Notes: generated from the sequence alone by a model not told the origin. DNA of 64,000 nt from Strongylocentrotus droebachiensis (GCA_035222895.1 JAVYIG010006397.1:1-64000); one strand, 5' to 3'. Positions 21,414-35,355 are shown, counted from the first letter of the stretch. Numbers and translations are program-made.

Positions 21414-22279
21414 CTGTCGGCCTATAGTAGTGTCAACGAAACGTAACATCCGAACGAAAGTTGTTTCATCGAGTCTTTATTACAAAAGAACACAGTTTAG
21501 GACCATGGTCCAATCTGGACCCATGGCAGGTCGTACAATGTTTTACAAAGAATGAATGACAAAATTGGATTCCTCCATTTCTACAGATACTAATTACACA
21601 CACAAAATAGAAATTTCAGCAAATGTATTCATTCTCTTTTGTAAGTTAACTAATGATTTACAAAATACATTATATTAACTAATGTTCATTAATTTTTATG
21701 AATGATTTCTTGTCGTAATTGTTCACATGAATTATTCTTTTGGAAATGAAAATAGAACTGAAACTTTTTTTTTAAAGTAGTTTCAAGTGCAATGCCCGTA
21801 CAAGGGTTCTGTAAAATGAAGGCATGACTGTGATTAAATCACCTGAAATAATTCCACTTCAGCTTGATCAAGGCATATGTCTCACCTCCCTGATCTAGGT
21901 GATAATTGAGGGGTCATGCTATTTTGGGTGACACTTGTCAACCGATAATTCTTGGTCATGGACTCGGGGATTAGGTCATTTTCACAGCAAGGCGGATAAC
22001 TGCTCATCTTTAACTCTTAGAATGCCACGCAGAATCGGATTTACGTACGGGGTCTGTACAAAAGTGAAGGTACCTGGTTTTCGTTTTCAGGCTTGGTACT
22101 GAAGTTGATGCACTCTGCGGAGATTTCTGTTGTCTTTTCAGGTTTTCAGGATTATCAAGGGTTTTCTGTTAGTTAGTTGAATCTGGTTGATATTGACCAA
22201 TGAAATCAGTCAATGACCTGATTTTTGGATTTTTGTTTTGTTCACTTGCTGGGTTTACATTTACATTTGAAATTTAATC

Positions 22280-22450
22280 TGTAATCTTTCTGGTATGTTT
22301 ACTATTCACCATGTAATGATGTTTTCATGTATATTTATGTCTTTACATGTATTTTATGTTATGCGGGGCCCCCAAGTTTAACAGTATTTTAACTACTGAT
22401 AGGGCTACCCTGTTGAAATAAAACGAAATTAATAAATAAACAAATAAAAG
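22280..22450 (+). mobile_element. Possible 3' end of a non-LTR retrotransposon
   Basis: Low-complexity text with repeated tttatgt is followed by gcggggcccccaagtttaac, agggctaccctgttgaaata and an aataaataaacaaataaaa tail. A 'gggctaccctgttgaaataa' terminus with an A-rich microsatellite tail resembles 3' UTRs of CR1/L2-like elements. No reverse transcriptase frame is present upstream, so it would be a short 5'-truncated copy. Confidence 0.45.
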
Positions 22451-22559
22451 TAAATACAACATTTTTTTAATGAATAACATATTCAACTAAATCGAAGTCA
22501 AATCATTACCTCCCAAGCAAATAAAACTACATTACTCGTCCAACTTATAAAAGTTTGAC

Positions 22560-22712
22560 GCTCTCTCAATTCTTTTATAATCATTTTGAGTTTTTTGACC
22601 AGTCCCATGTGATCTATAATGTGTTTTATGTACTACGTAATCAGCCTTGCCACAATGACTTCTACAATGTTCTCTTTCAATGCAATCGCATGACCAGAAC
22701 CCCATTTTTTCG
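22560..22712 (-). repeat. Fragment of TTAA MITE family 1, minus strand
   Basis: On the minus strand it reads ggttctggtcatgcgattgc, attgaaagagaac and, later, acatgggactggt, matching the first part of family 1. The outer end towards 22560 is lost. Confidence 0.55.
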
Positions 22713-25700
22713 TTAAATTATATGCTTGCTTGTGATAAGCATGGTCCATTTGTGATAAGTATGATTTTGGGTCACATAGAGGCATGTAGACTATCTGGAT
22801 TAGCTTCATGTAGGTTTGGAAAATATTTATAACGACCTATAGCCTCGAAAACAATTAATCCCAGAACCGGATGTACAATCAAAGGTCATCCAATGAGGAC
22901 TGATAAATGGTGCTTAATTGCTATTGATACATAAATATATTATCGCGTTACTTCTTTTGCTGATATCCACTTATACATGTACCATTCTCTGCTTGAAAAT
23001 TTAAAAGGATTGTGAATTCATTGCTTGAAATGTGGTAATGAATACCTCAACCTGATTTTCTGAATATTTTAGGGGAGCGAAGCATTTTCCCTGTTCTGTT
23101 TGATTGGTGATTTTTAATGAAGCTTTGTATGAAAAAGTGCAATTATGTTTCACCCACTTAGTTCAAGTAATATTTTGAAGGACTTTTTAAGGTGAAGCAG
23201 AAGGAAAAAATTCAAGCGGCTTGAAATATTAAACCGTTCATTTTAGCAATACCCGAGACAATGTTGAAGGTATATAATTATTGTAGATGGCAGGCCTGCA
23301 AAAGTTCAGTCTAGTTTATTGTCAGTATAGTCAATACTAACGTTATGCTCTCTGACGTTAGAAATTATAACTGGTGAGGGTCACCATGTGATTAAAATTC
23401 CCTGGAGCGAATGAAAATTGTCTAACTGCTATAAAAACAGTCTTGAAGTACATGTAGTAACGATTTTAAAAAAAACGATAGATTAACTCCAGCGTGTATA
23501 CTCTAGGTGATTGGTTGCTTAGCAACGCATGAAGCGTCTCAATAACGGCAATCGGAAGTTTGGCCTAGATTTGAATTAGAAAAATAAACTTCGTTATGCC
23601 CATTTCCGTATTACATATTTTAGAGGAAAATCCAACCTTAATAGTTAATAGACAACTACTCTAAAAGAGAGCACAGAAGTCAGAGATGCAGAATTTTGTA
23701 AAATATAGACATGTCAAGTTGTGAAAATTCTGTTGTGCTTTCTTTCAACTAGTAAGAATAGTTTTAAAAATTATTCGAAACAGATTTAATCTGCTTGATT
23801 GCGCGGGGATCATTTCAAAAGGGCGTGGGTCATTAGCTACTATTCGTCATTTCGTCGCACTAAACACAATAAGCCTCTTTATTTTACAGACTGTCTTTTC
23901 ATCCGTCTTTTAATGTTTGAAAAAAGTAACATGTCAAATTGTCAACATTTTGGTTTTTGCGATTGTTAGCATGCGTATCTAAAACTACAAAGTCACTTGA
24001 AAAGATTTAAGGATCCTTTATTGTACGGCTCAAAAGGACCATTATGCAAAATATTGCTGACGTGTTGGAAACGAATCGTTAAACTTTTATGATTATTTGT
24101 GCTTTTGTAGTGTGTTTTGATTTAGCTCAGCAACCAATATAGTATATCGTGATTTTTTTAATTTAAAAAAAAAAAAATGCAACCGATGAAGTTTCACTTT
24201 TACGTAATTATTAAGACAAAGGTATGACCAACCAACAAACAATGAATGGGGGTGGAGGATTAACATTTGGGGGATGGATTGCCTAGCAACGGACCAAACA
24301 TTCATTCCCACCTTCAGTAACGAGAACATAACGGAAGTCTGGTCTGAAAAATTACAAAGTTTTGTGGGCAGCGAGGGACGCAGATTTTGATGATTTCCTG
24401 TTATTTGATCATTACGATCATGAATTCTTGATGATTATATAAATGAAAAATAAATTGATTACAAAAATCGTTTTTGTCATGTAAGAATTGACTAAACCTC
24501 TTCAAAACTGTAGAAAAACAGAATAATGCTGGTGATTCTTTAGAACGATTATTTTGGCAAGACAAGTAAGATTTGATCGTGACGATATACAGTTTAAATA
24601 CGTAAACAATAAACGTGATAACAAAATCTAATGTTATGAGATTCTGACCTCTGTTTCTAGTTGATAGTCCCTTTGATATTCAGTATATCTGGTTTAATTA
24701 ATTCATCAACGGCAGAAGACGCGTAGTATACCAAGTAGATGTCACATACCTCGGTTTCCACATAGTACTTTGTATTTAATACAAACTACATGAGTTGAAT
24801 AGCCAGACGTGATAGCGATAATCCAATATAACCCACCTGTTACTGTGAATGTAAACAAATGACATTGCTCAGTTGGGCAATAAAATACGTCGATTCCTCA
24901 ACCTTTGTTTTTATTTCAACATTTGTTTTGGCAACGTTGCTGTTTAGTTGGGGCAATTAAAAATACTTGAACCTTTCTTCCCTTCAAATTGATTACTGGG
25001 AGTGTTGTTGTTTAGTTGTGCAATCATAAACGGTATCCATGACTACGGTATCCCATTCGGCACATGACTACACAGATATTTCAAGTTCAATAATTGGCAA
25101 TTGTGAAAATGTGGAGCGGACAAGCTACTCCTCTACTTTCAAATAGACTAATACAAATTGCTGCAAAGTTTAAAAAAAAAAGACTAAACAGAATAGAGTA
25201 TGAAGTCATTAAGAAGTTTCCTCATAATTATAACAAAACACACAAAAATAACTGAAATATTATTTTGTCTTACTATCATTGCTTGGCCAAATATTGATTA
25301 GAGGGTGCCAAATGCAATGGCGGAATATAAGAAAACAAAGAAATCAAAATAAATTCAATTCTCTTTCAACCTCGGAACGTAATCAGTTCCCGGAATTTTC
25401 AATAAAGGCTTGAGTTTCAAAGCAGTTCAAATTTATTCCTCATTCACCCAATAGCCATTCACGAATCAAATCAGTTTCGGGTAAAATAATATAGCTCTTA
25501 TGCATGGACCCTTTCGCATCCAATTTTTGTAACATGAATATTGCTGTGGATTTTTTTGTTTGCCCCTTGTGCAATATAATATAGGCGAATCAGTTTACTT
25601 TCCCATAAATGTTTTTATTATTTGTTGCATATATGTATTCAAATTTGTCATGATTTAAAGCGCATAGAGAAATTTTCAATTTATTATGCGCTTATTAAAT

Positions 25701-26118
25701 ATGCTCTATTATTATTATTATAATCACCCATTACACCTTTCCATAAAACCCATGGCCATGTTATTATGGTAGCTTTCAGTGTCCAAATGTATATTCTTCC
25801 ATGACCTAAATCACTATCATCTGTACCTCACCGGGAAACACGCTTTCGATTGATCTCCGGCACTCAACCGAATGTTTCCGGAAATTCCGTTTTACTTCGG
25901 AAATGATCGTGGCCGATAGCACGAGTTCAACCGAAGGTTGAATCTTGGTGCTATATCTGATCATGATGCATATAGCGTTTGCAGGTACGTCTGTACAAAA
26001 GTAATACTGTATTGTAAGCTCAATACATTTTTTTTGTTTCAGTCAGCAACTATGCTTTGCATTTGGTACTATAGTTAGAACAATCTGAATTGAAGTTATT
26101 TTGTTTACCTGTGACAGT
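22713..26118 (+). other. AT-rich intron 1 sequence
   Basis: About 3.4 kb of AT-rich sequence. The only structured piece is a tail-like stretch at 25655-25720 (aaagcgcatagag, atgcgcttattaaatatgct, then attattattatt), which resembles the 3' tail of invertebrate SINE/L2 elements and recurs at 62955-63022. No exon candidate is seen. Confidence 0.5.
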
Positions 26119-26122
26119 TTAA

Positions 26123-26723
26123 AGGTACTATGTCCCATTTGCAGACCAACAAAATGAAAAAGTTAAATTCCAACTGCATTTGAAAGATAATACTAATTTA
26201 GAACTTCCCTAAAAAAGGTGGGGCTTGAAAATGTCTTCAAGTGGGAAAATAACGACTATTAGTTGTAAAATCGACTTTAGGGCTATAGAGCCCAAAAGTA
26301 ATTGTCTTGATTTTCAGACAATTGTACTGAATGGTCATACGTTTTATGCTGCGCAAAGATTCAATCAGTTTAATCTTGGCCATCACAAGAAGTGAGTTAT
26401 TGATGTAGACAAATGCTCATGCAGGCGCGTACGCAGGGGGGGGGGGGGGGGGGGGGGGGGTTTTGGGGGGTTAAACCCCCCCCTTTGGTAATTTTTTGTG
26501 TGTAAACCCCCCCCCCCCCCCAAACCCCCTAAAACCCCCCCCCCCCCCCCCCTTTTGGATTTTTTTTTTTCTTTTTTTTTTTTTTTAATTATTTATTAAA
26601 AAAAAAAAAAAATATTCCCATGGCCGACCTAAAAAAGGTGACCTTACCCCCCCCCCCAACGGGTCAAAATGTCAAATTTCCAAATTTCGAGACCCCCCCA
26701 AAAAAAAAAAAAAGTGTCCTCTT

Positions 26724-26788
<65 letters not shown>

Positions 26789-26859
26789 CGCTTATTCAGC
26801 GGTCGGCTGAGTCGTTGCGATTTTTTTGGGACCAAAAAAAAAAAAAAATGTGTCCTCTT

Positions 26860-26894
<35 letters not shown>

Positions 26895-27232
26895 CTTATT
26901 CAGCGGCTGGCTGAGTCGTTGCGAAATTTTCGGACCGATTTATAAATGTTAAAACCCCCCCCCCCCTTGAAAAAATCCTGCGTACGCGCCTGTGCTCATG
27001 TACCCTTTACTACTCTTTTCATGTATGTTATTACCAAAGAAGAAAAAAGCCAGTCAGTCACTCAATAGTGTCTGACAGTGAAGTCTAGCAAGTAAACGGG
27101 TTTCCTTGCATAATTTGAATATGAGGACACTACTAACGTTTAAATTTCACAGATAGGACATACATGACATATTCATAATTCCTGCAAATTTCTACAGTAT
27201 TTGAGGTTGGCTGCAAAAGGGACATAGTACCT
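26123..27232 (+). mobile_element. TTAA MITE family 2 with nested hAT-like element
   Basis: TTAA lies at 26119-26122 and 27233-27236. Ends AGGTACTATGTCCC and GGGACATAGTACCT are perfect inverted repeats. The 1110-bp span contains the hAT-like element 26422-26992. Without it and one 8-bp duplication the element is 531 bp, the same as the other copy. Confidence 0.88.
26422..26992. mobile_element. hAT-like poly-C element, TSD TGCTCATG (571 bp)
   Basis: TGCTCATG at 26414-26421 and 26993-27000 flanks perfect ends CAGGCGCGTACGCAGG and CCTGCGTACGCGCCTG. The other family-2 copy (near 16830) shows the uninterrupted site atgctcatga. The interior has a G run, many C runs, gtgtcctcttacc blocks and two copies of a ggctgagtcgttgcgattt-type unit. 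No coding capacity; proline-rich frames are translated C runs. Confidence 0.92.
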
Positions 27233-27236
27233 TTAA

Positions 27237-30200
27237 CTAAAGAGTAATTAGGCTGAATACTAACTTTTTGATTTAACCAAGACTCACTCATTGAAGTTTA
27301 AGTTCACAATAGAGTGAATCTATAGGGTAGATTAGAAAGAGAAAAATGAATAATACCAGATATTTCATGCAGTTATTCCAAATTTTAATTGAAAAATCCT
27401 TGTCTCTTATAGCCTTTTATATAGACTCTATAGAGACGTGTCTGGTTGCATGTAAAATGTTACTGTGTCTCGACTTAAGCCTACTAGAGCTCGTGTAAAA
27501 CTGGTTAGAAAGAGAGAAAACAAAAGCGACTAGTAAGCAATTTTGAGAAGAGGATCATAAAATTGTTTAGATATCATAATTTCATCACAACGACAGTAAC
27601 ATTTTGCCTACTAACGCGATGATGAGTACATGGGACAATGAAGAGCTTACCAGTGATGCATCGCGTTACGTGATGGGAACTGATGTGGCCTGCCGTCCCC
27701 CTGCCAGGGTCTTGTCACCTCTGGTTACTATTCTCTTTCGTCCGATGCCCCTTACATCTGGTTCTCTACCAGGGGGTACGTAACCAAGGATGGTTGTCAC
27801 GGTCTAAGTGTGATCCTGAAATAGGTCACCGTTTTAATGGTTCTGTTCGACTTGTGAATGAATAGTATGTCCTCTTTGTGTACAAATTGTGCTTCACTGG
27901 TTGTTTCACAGCTGTAGAGAGAATAGATCCACTTCTTTGGTTGCCCTGTTTCATTAAACTTGTTTTTAATTACAAGTTACATTATCTGTTATAAGCTACG
28001 GAAATTGCGGCATTTGATTGGCCTAGAGCAAATTTGTCATAGAACTTTTGTATTTGTTATTGTCTTATCGATAACGAGTTTTATGAAACAGGGCACTGGT
28101 TCTTTACTAAAGGGGGGGGGGGGGGGTGTCACCAAAGGTGCCAAGAGTGAAAGAGATTTCAAATTATTTTTCAAATGAAAGAGAAAAATTCAAAAAAGAG
28201 AAATTAGAGGACTTACGTACTAAACTAAACGATGAGAAGAAATAAGAAGAATTGGAAGAAGAAGATAGGGAAAGAGAAAGTGAAAGAAAAGGAGGATGGA
28301 ATTCAAATGACTAAAACAATAAGATCAATAAATTGATACATGTATATCAACTACTCGAACAACAAAATCAAGAAACGGAGGAACAGTTATTACAGGACTA
28401 AAGAACTAATAATAACAGTATGATACCTGAGGGTAAAATAGGTCACTGGATTACGATTAAACATTTTCTAGTTGAAATCGCTATTAATTTTACTACTCAA
28501 AGGTCAAACTGTGTTTATCATAAAATTATGATTTAATATAAAATATATTGCATTGGTTACCCAGGGCCAATTAAAGATCACTTTGAACTCGACAAGAATT
28601 CTGTGTCGCCATTATAAAAAGAGAAGACAAGAAAATTTACGACACGACAAATTCATTTGTGTTTCTTTTCATACTCTCGTAAATCATTGCGATATAATGC
28701 GCTTATTACCCGACTACCGTATATGATTTCTTCTTCGATAACTACTCTATTTCTTTGATGTTCTTTTTGTTTGTTTAGATGTTCTTGACTTCAGATATAC
28801 TCACTAGATTTTATGAAATTTTTTTTTAATAATTAATTTAACAAAATTATATTTAAAGATATCAATTGCATGCATATTGATTCCATCATGTCCATTACCC
28901 TAGTGTTTACATGTAGGTATGATATAGGATAAGGCAATAGTACATCGTAATGTCCGTAAATTTCACAGGCTGAATATGGAAAAGGCTCTTGAAATTGCAT
29001 TTGGTTGATTTTTCGAAAGTCTTTACGATCCAGCTGTAGAATTAAAAAATATATATATAAAGTTACTCACGTTTGTTTAATTTTAATGTTACAAACTTAC
29101 ATTTTTATTGTTTACATGGACTTTCAAAAAAAGTTTAAATTTTCTTTGAAACCATGAGTACTTTTATATAAATAATTATTAATTTGCTGGGGTGGGGACA
29201 TTTCAATCAGTTTCATTTTGATGCACTGTCTTGACGGAATATTGGGGATGACTGACTTTATATCACCCACATATATAACATACATGTAAGTGCAGTACGA
29301 CGTGTATAATCATGCATTGTACGTCACATCTTCACCGGCAGAACCTTATTTTAGACCAGTATATATAGGCCTACATGCATGGAGCTGTAAGCTATAAACA
29401 CAACTGTCAGTGATTGTCGCTCCCAGCATCTGTTCTGATTTGTACATGTATTTATGATGTTCGCTATATGAATAACCAAGGAGTTACTAGCACTAGACAT
29501 GATACAGAAGAGAGAAAGAGAGGGATGTCAGTTCGTATTAGCCTTTAACAGCCCGTAGTAGGCCTACTTTACATACTGTCATTGGTCAGGAAGTCGATCG
29601 ACATTTCAGCTAGTCAGAATTTTTGTTTTCCCTTCTTTTTTTTCTTTCAAATACGAAATCCTTAATCTGCCCCTTGTGAATTAGTCCTTGGTAATCTTTC
29701 ATATTTACTGTTCTCCCTGTAAATAATTTGTTGACAATTTTGAAAGAACAAATACACAAAGATTGAAACAGGCCTATGTGTGAACTGCCCGTTTCACGGA
29801 GGAAATAATGATACAGCTGTGAATATAAGTGCCCTCCGTCAGTGATGTGGGTCATGTGAAGCCCATGACGGTGGGTCAGCATGAAGTGGATGGGTTTTAC
29901 ATTCCATTAGTATCTCTATGCATAAGCCTACTGTGTGCATGAAAGAAAAAGTATATCTGTATATACTAGTCATTGCCTACTCAATCAGACATAATTAATG
30001 GCAGATCTTGGGTTCCTTGACAGTGGACGTAGGGCACAGGTCTACCTCTCGCAAGCAAAATTAACCCCAAATTGGCCGGAGTTGACTCCTGCCCTTGTGT
30101 TTATATATATACCTCAGTACTTTTTTCTTCTTCTGATGCCCCTACCCATGACAATACTACCCCCCCCCCCCCCCACCACCACCACCACCCCTCACCCCCC

Positions 30201-30540
30201 TCACACACACACGAAAGAAAAGTTGCTCCCATCCCTGTACGGTTACCCTGGTCGTAAAGGGGAAAAGGTTGCAATGACTACCGCCTGTTCACCCCTGCGC
30301 GTCCTACCAAAGAGATACCAGCACTTGGTCCTTGGACATGGTGTATTTGCCATTTGGGACATCGAATCATGGACCTACTAGTCATGATCGAAATAACTAA
30401 TAAATCGAGTCATATACAACCAGCAATGAATGGTAGGCTTCACCCTTTGTATACCTGGTGTAAGGTATATAGAGTTTACACCTTAATCGGAGGGGTAGAG
30501 CAATATTGGAAAGCTCGATGAAGTTAGCCTGTTAGGGGGT
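27237..30540 (+). other. Intron 1 sequence without recognised exons
   Basis: Mostly AT-rich. A 16-base G run lies at 28111-28126 and a C/A/CAC microsatellite at about 30160-30212. No element ends with matching flanks and no exon candidate were found. Confidence 0.5.
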
Positions 30541-30548
30541 CATCTCTC

Positions 30549-30834
30549 CAGTGGCGGATCCAGGGGGGGGCCCGGGGGCCCGGGCCCCCCCCCCCCCCCT
30601 TGAGAAAAAAATCATGTAAAATCACGCGATTTTTACCTTTTTTGGGGGTTGGGCCCCCCCCCCCTGGCGCTCAAGGGTGGGGTGCAAATTAAAATTTTTA
30701 GAGGACCATAAAAAAAAAAAATGTGCTCACTACCCCCCCCCCCCCCCCCCCCCCCCCCACTGAGCGACTTTTCGGCTGGCTGAGTCGTTGCGATTTTTTT
30801 TTGGGACTTCAAAAAAAAAAAAAAGTGTCCGCTT

Positions 30835-30877
<43 letters not shown>

Positions 30878-30981
30878 ACTGAGCGACTTTTCGGCTGGCT
30901 GAGTCGTTGCGATTTTTTTGGGACTTCAAAAAAAAAAAAAAAGTTGGGCCCCCCCCCTAAGAAATCCTGGATCCGCGCCTG
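30549..30981. mobile_element. hAT-like poly-C element, TSD CATCTCTC (433 bp)
   Basis: CATCTCTC at 30541-30548 and 30982-30989 flanks ends CAGTGGCGGATCCAGG and CCTGGATCCGCGCCTG, inverted with two mismatches. Inside are G and C runs and two tandem copies of a ~95-bp unit containing actgagcgacttttcggctg, gctgagtcgttgcgattt, an A run and gtgtccgcttacc. The same unit occurs in the elements at 765 and 26422. Non-autonomous. Confidence 0.92.
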
Positions 30982-30999
30982 CATCTCTCCCCAGCTTCT

Positions 31000-31525
31000 C
31001 CCCCCCCCCCCTCTTCCAAACGGAAGATAGGTTTACAAATCGCTTCCACCCCAATACCAGTAGAGGTGCAACGACTTCAACCCTTTTGCACTTATCTGGT
31101 GTACCAGTCGTTTGGCATATAGAATTAACAACTTGATCTGAGTCAAGGTGAGACCGTATTCCTCACATGACCCCCCCCCCCCCTCCTCCTCCAAACTAAA
31201 AATGCGTTCACAAATCGCTTCTACCCCAATATTAGAGGTGCAGTGACTTCACCCTTTGCACCCATCTGGTGTTCCTGTCGTCTGGCATATAGAATGAACA
31301 CCTTGATTTGAGTCAAGGTGAGACCGTATTCCTCACATGACCCCACCCACCCCCCCCCCCCCCTTCCTCCTCCAAACGAAAAGTAGGTTTACAAATCGCT
31401 TCCACCTCAATACCAGTAGAGGTGCAATGACTTCACCCTCACACTCATCTGGTGTACCTGTCGTTTGGCATATAGAATTAACACCTTGATCTGAGTCAAG
31501 GTGAGACCGTATTCTTCACATGACC
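31000..31525 (+). repeat. Three tandem ~170-bp units with C-run spacers
   Basis: The unit starts with a C run and ctcttccaaacg, then aggtttacaaatcgcttcca, agtagaggtgcaatgacttc, acctgtcgtttggcatatag and tgagtcaaggtgagaccgta, and ends cctcacatgacccc. Copies start near 31000, 31170 and 31342. The array starts about 15 bases after the hAT-like element. Confidence 0.85.
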
Positions 31526-33490
31526 CCGAACGCTCTTGTATTTTATTTTCAGAGCTCATGTTTTGCGGAGATTGCAAACACAATGTTGGATCTTTTAAAG
31601 TATTTTGTAGCTATTGGGACTGGCATAAAAGTGCCGTACGTAGTTCTTTATGGAACCTAATGTACGTGATTAAAACCAAGTTTAATCTTTCAATTATTAC
31701 GTCCATATTATGAACAATGCTTAATTTTGCCGGAGCTGGACATTTTCGTTTGTCCAGGGTTCCACGTTACCTTTTCCCGGAGATGATTCGGATGCGTTTT
31801 TCTTAAATTTTGATTTTCATAATTTGTGTATAATTAGGGCACCGAAACAGCATATAATGTCGTCGTCAATATTATGAATCGACGAATCAGAATCATTGAT
31901 ATGTATGACGGATTCGTCGTTTCATGTAACCGCCGACGATATGTTACAAACATACTTATTCTCTTTAACGGTTAGATACTTTTCTTTCCATTGCTATCCA
32001 AAAATGTCACCTCTCACATTTGTATTAATGAATAGGTTAATTATGAAGATTACTCTAAGAATCGTTTGGTTGCACTGGGACAGACTGTCAGTGACTTCAT
32101 CATAGCTCTACATTAATCTGATCTGCTTACTATGTCAAATGCGTTACGCCAATGCATTCTCACTAGGAGTATGTAAACATCAAAGTTCAGTTCAGGGTCT
32201 CGTATAGGAAGTATAACCAACTATTCAAACTTTACCTAAACTGCCCAAACAGCTACTTTCGAATGGTGATACAACTATGACTCAAAACGTATAAATAAAT
32301 TTACTGACTTGGTCACGACGCATTGTGCTACTACTACTGTGTCCAATGTCCATCGTATTTCCGAGAAATTTGTGTAATTTCCCAGCATTTGGTGACATAA
32401 GCATTGTTAAAATGGAGCTATCGCCTTTTTAAACTTACCTTGTAGAATATGAACCACAATATAGTGTATTTTACAGTCGTTATTATGAAATACGGGCCGA
32501 GAAAATACTTGTACGTTTCCAGTTCACATTTTTGATACATTTTTATTTTCTGATTCAAGATGGAAGGGGCCACAAGGGTGCAAACTGCCTAAAACAATTG
32601 CTATTTTACAATGATAACGAAAAATACCAACTTGTATTGCCCCCTCATCTGGTTAAATTTATGATTTGTTTTACCCTTATCATAGTTAAAGAGCCTATCG
32701 CCTCCTCGCAGAAATGTTTGGATATGCCACTGATCCGTGAGTAGAGGAAAAGAAATCCACTTTTAAGGAGTCATATAGGGATCACTTTTTCTGGAATTGA
32801 ATCCAATTCAAATTATAGTGGAATCCATTCCAGGCTCCAAAGTAGGGATTTAAAAAGTAATGATCTTTTGAGAATGGCTTCTATACTATGTTGAAGCGTG
32901 GATTACCGCTTGAAGTGATTACTATATTTCCGTAATATGATCCCACCCCCCCCCCCAAAAAAAAAGAGTTTTCACTCCTGTATATTCAGAGAGTAAATTG
33001 AATATTTTGCTTTTAATTTTATAAGAAAAAGCAGAATTGTCTCAGCTAATTGCTTAAGAAATTGTATGATTTGCCAGCCTCGCGTCAAACCTGCATGATG
33101 TTCATTTACGGAGCATTGAATTTCCGGAAAATAAAATCAAGTTGATGTGAGACATAGTTGTGATATCTTATAAATGCTGAAGACCTATATATTATCGAGA
33201 TTAAGCTTCAATGTTCGTAAAATCTAAATTTTAAGAATTCATAGAAACATATCGGAAGTTATTAAAAAGTGCGAGGCACCACATGAAGGAAACGCATGTC
33301 ATAATGGATATTCCATTTTCTGGCTCATACTTTGTCTACATTGAAGTTTTATTCATTTTGCAAACGCCTATGTTTGACGCCTTTTTGCCAATAAACCCAG
33401 AAATGATATCCGGTATGATGTGGCGATATAGTGAGATCACATTTCTTAGAACGATCATCGTTTCATGTCAAACTTAACTTCGTTGGTTTT
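31526..33490 (+). other. Intron 1 sequence without recognised exons
   Basis: AT-rich. There is one C run with an A run at 32944-32966. Short reading frames lack splice signals and similarity to any family I know. Confidence 0.45.
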
Positions 33491-33499
33491 TTTTCAGTA

Positions 33500-33938
33500 A
33501 TTATTAAAAAGTCCGTATTCTTAGGGTTCAAATCTCAATGAAGAAAGAATATATTCGTTACTTTTTAGTATTGCAACAGGTTGGGCGTCAGGATGATTTG
33601 TAGTTCCTATTTGTTTGTACCATGACTTATTTGATCCGTTTGTATAACAAAAAGTTTTTATGATTGTATTTAATATACTTTGAAACAAATTGAATTGTCA
33701 AATTACAATTTCATATTCCTTAGTATACAATTAATTCATAAATTTGAGGTCTTATTTTTTACCAAGTTTGTCAATGTATTTTTTATGACATGAAGAATGC
33801 GATGCATATCTATATTTATATTTTGATATCTCTAATGTTCACCTAATAATATTCATATTTGTCTTGCAATATCTCTTTGTATTTTATCAGCATGTACATA
33901 ATTGTTTTCCCTCTCTGTCCAATTGTCCCATTTCTCCC

Positions 33939-33988
<50 letters not shown>

Positions 33989-35345
33989 TTATCTCTCTTT
34001 CTTTCTCTCTCTCTTGCTTTCCTATCTCTCTTTCTTTTTTAACTCAAATTTTTAAATTGAAATATTGTATAAGATTAATGGTATACACGCTCTTCATAAT
34101 TATGTAGATTGTAGTGTGACATCTTGAAATGTATACTTGCTTTTTCCAGCAATTTACTCATGTGCAATTCAGTTACCTTTTAATGTGATATCTCTTGAAA
34201 TGTATAATTGTCTTCACCATCAATGTTTTATTCATGCACAATTCAGTTACTTGTAACTGCGATACATGGAAATGAATCAATAAATACCATTTATCTATCT
34301 ATCTGTCTATCTTATTTATACCGGAATTACTTTCTATCACAATTTATGCTTTCCTTTAGTTCAGGATAAGTGCGATGGATTCACGAGAAAGTTGAAAACG
34401 GGATTCTATCTTTGACGGATAATCTGAGACGTTAATAATGAATTACATCATTTTGATTATTAAAGTCCGTTTTTTAATACTCAGATCTCCATTTGAAATA
34501 GGAAATATCGTAAATATATTACTTATGTTTTTAATGAAACAGGTGGAAAGTCATGATTAAATATTATATGGGTTTTAACCGTTTTATTATAATTTCCTTT
34601 TTTATGTACTATGACTCATTTTATATCATATTCCGGTATTTCTAACATAATTTAATATTTCCAGTAAGTTAGGATAACAGGGGTAAAATCACGAGAAAGT
34701 TGACAACGGTTTTCCATCTTTGACGGATCATGCGATTCCGGCATGACATCATTTTGACTAAGTTTATTATAAGATACCGTCCTTTTTGGGATCATTTATC
34801 TCCATTGAGTAAGAATATAGGAAATACATTGGTTATGTTTTATAATAAATCAGATAGGATGCCAGGATGGGACGTTCTCTGTGATTGTAATTTCCTTTTT
34901 TTTCATGTACCATGACTATCCTTCTTTTTGGCTGGGGTGGTTATTCCGGCATACCTACCACAATGTACGCTATTCTCTAGTTTAGGATCCGATAATTGTG
35001 ATGGATTCACGAGAAAGTTGAAAGCGGTTTGATTCCATCTTTGACGGATAATGCGATTCCGGTATGACATCATTTTGACTAAGTTTATTAAAAGATTTCG
35101 CCCTTTTTGGGATCATTTAGGAAACATATTGGTTAAGTTTTATAGTCAAACAGGTGGTGAGTCAGGATGGGACATTTTCTGGGATTGTAATTTCCTTTTT
35201 GATGTTCCATGACTCATATTTTCATGTGATATTCCGGTTTTTCTACCACATATATAGCTAAGGATAACCGGGATAGATCCAAGAAGAAGAGGCACATGGT
35301 ATCCCATCTTAAGATGTATAATGCGAAACCGACATGACATCATTT
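33500..35345 (+). repeat. Four or five copies of a ~300-bp repeat
   Basis: The motif cacgagaaagttgaaa, ttccatctttgacggataat and gcgattccggcatgacatca recurs with gagaaagttg at 34385, 34693 and 35011 and a diverged copy near 35281. Each copy also has ctttttgggatcatttatct and a gtaccatgactcatttt block. An earlier partial copy lies around 33500-33640, before a (CT)n tract. It has no coding content. Confidence 0.7.
33938..34035. repeat. (CT)n microsatellite
   Basis: About 95 bases of ctctct with ttt interruptions. Ser/Leu-rich frames are artefacts. Confidence 0.9.
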
Positions 35346-35355
35346 TCACTTTTAA

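Noticed and set aside
26620..26952. 110-codon proline-rich frame
   Set aside because: Translation of C homopolymers within the poly-C hAT-like element.
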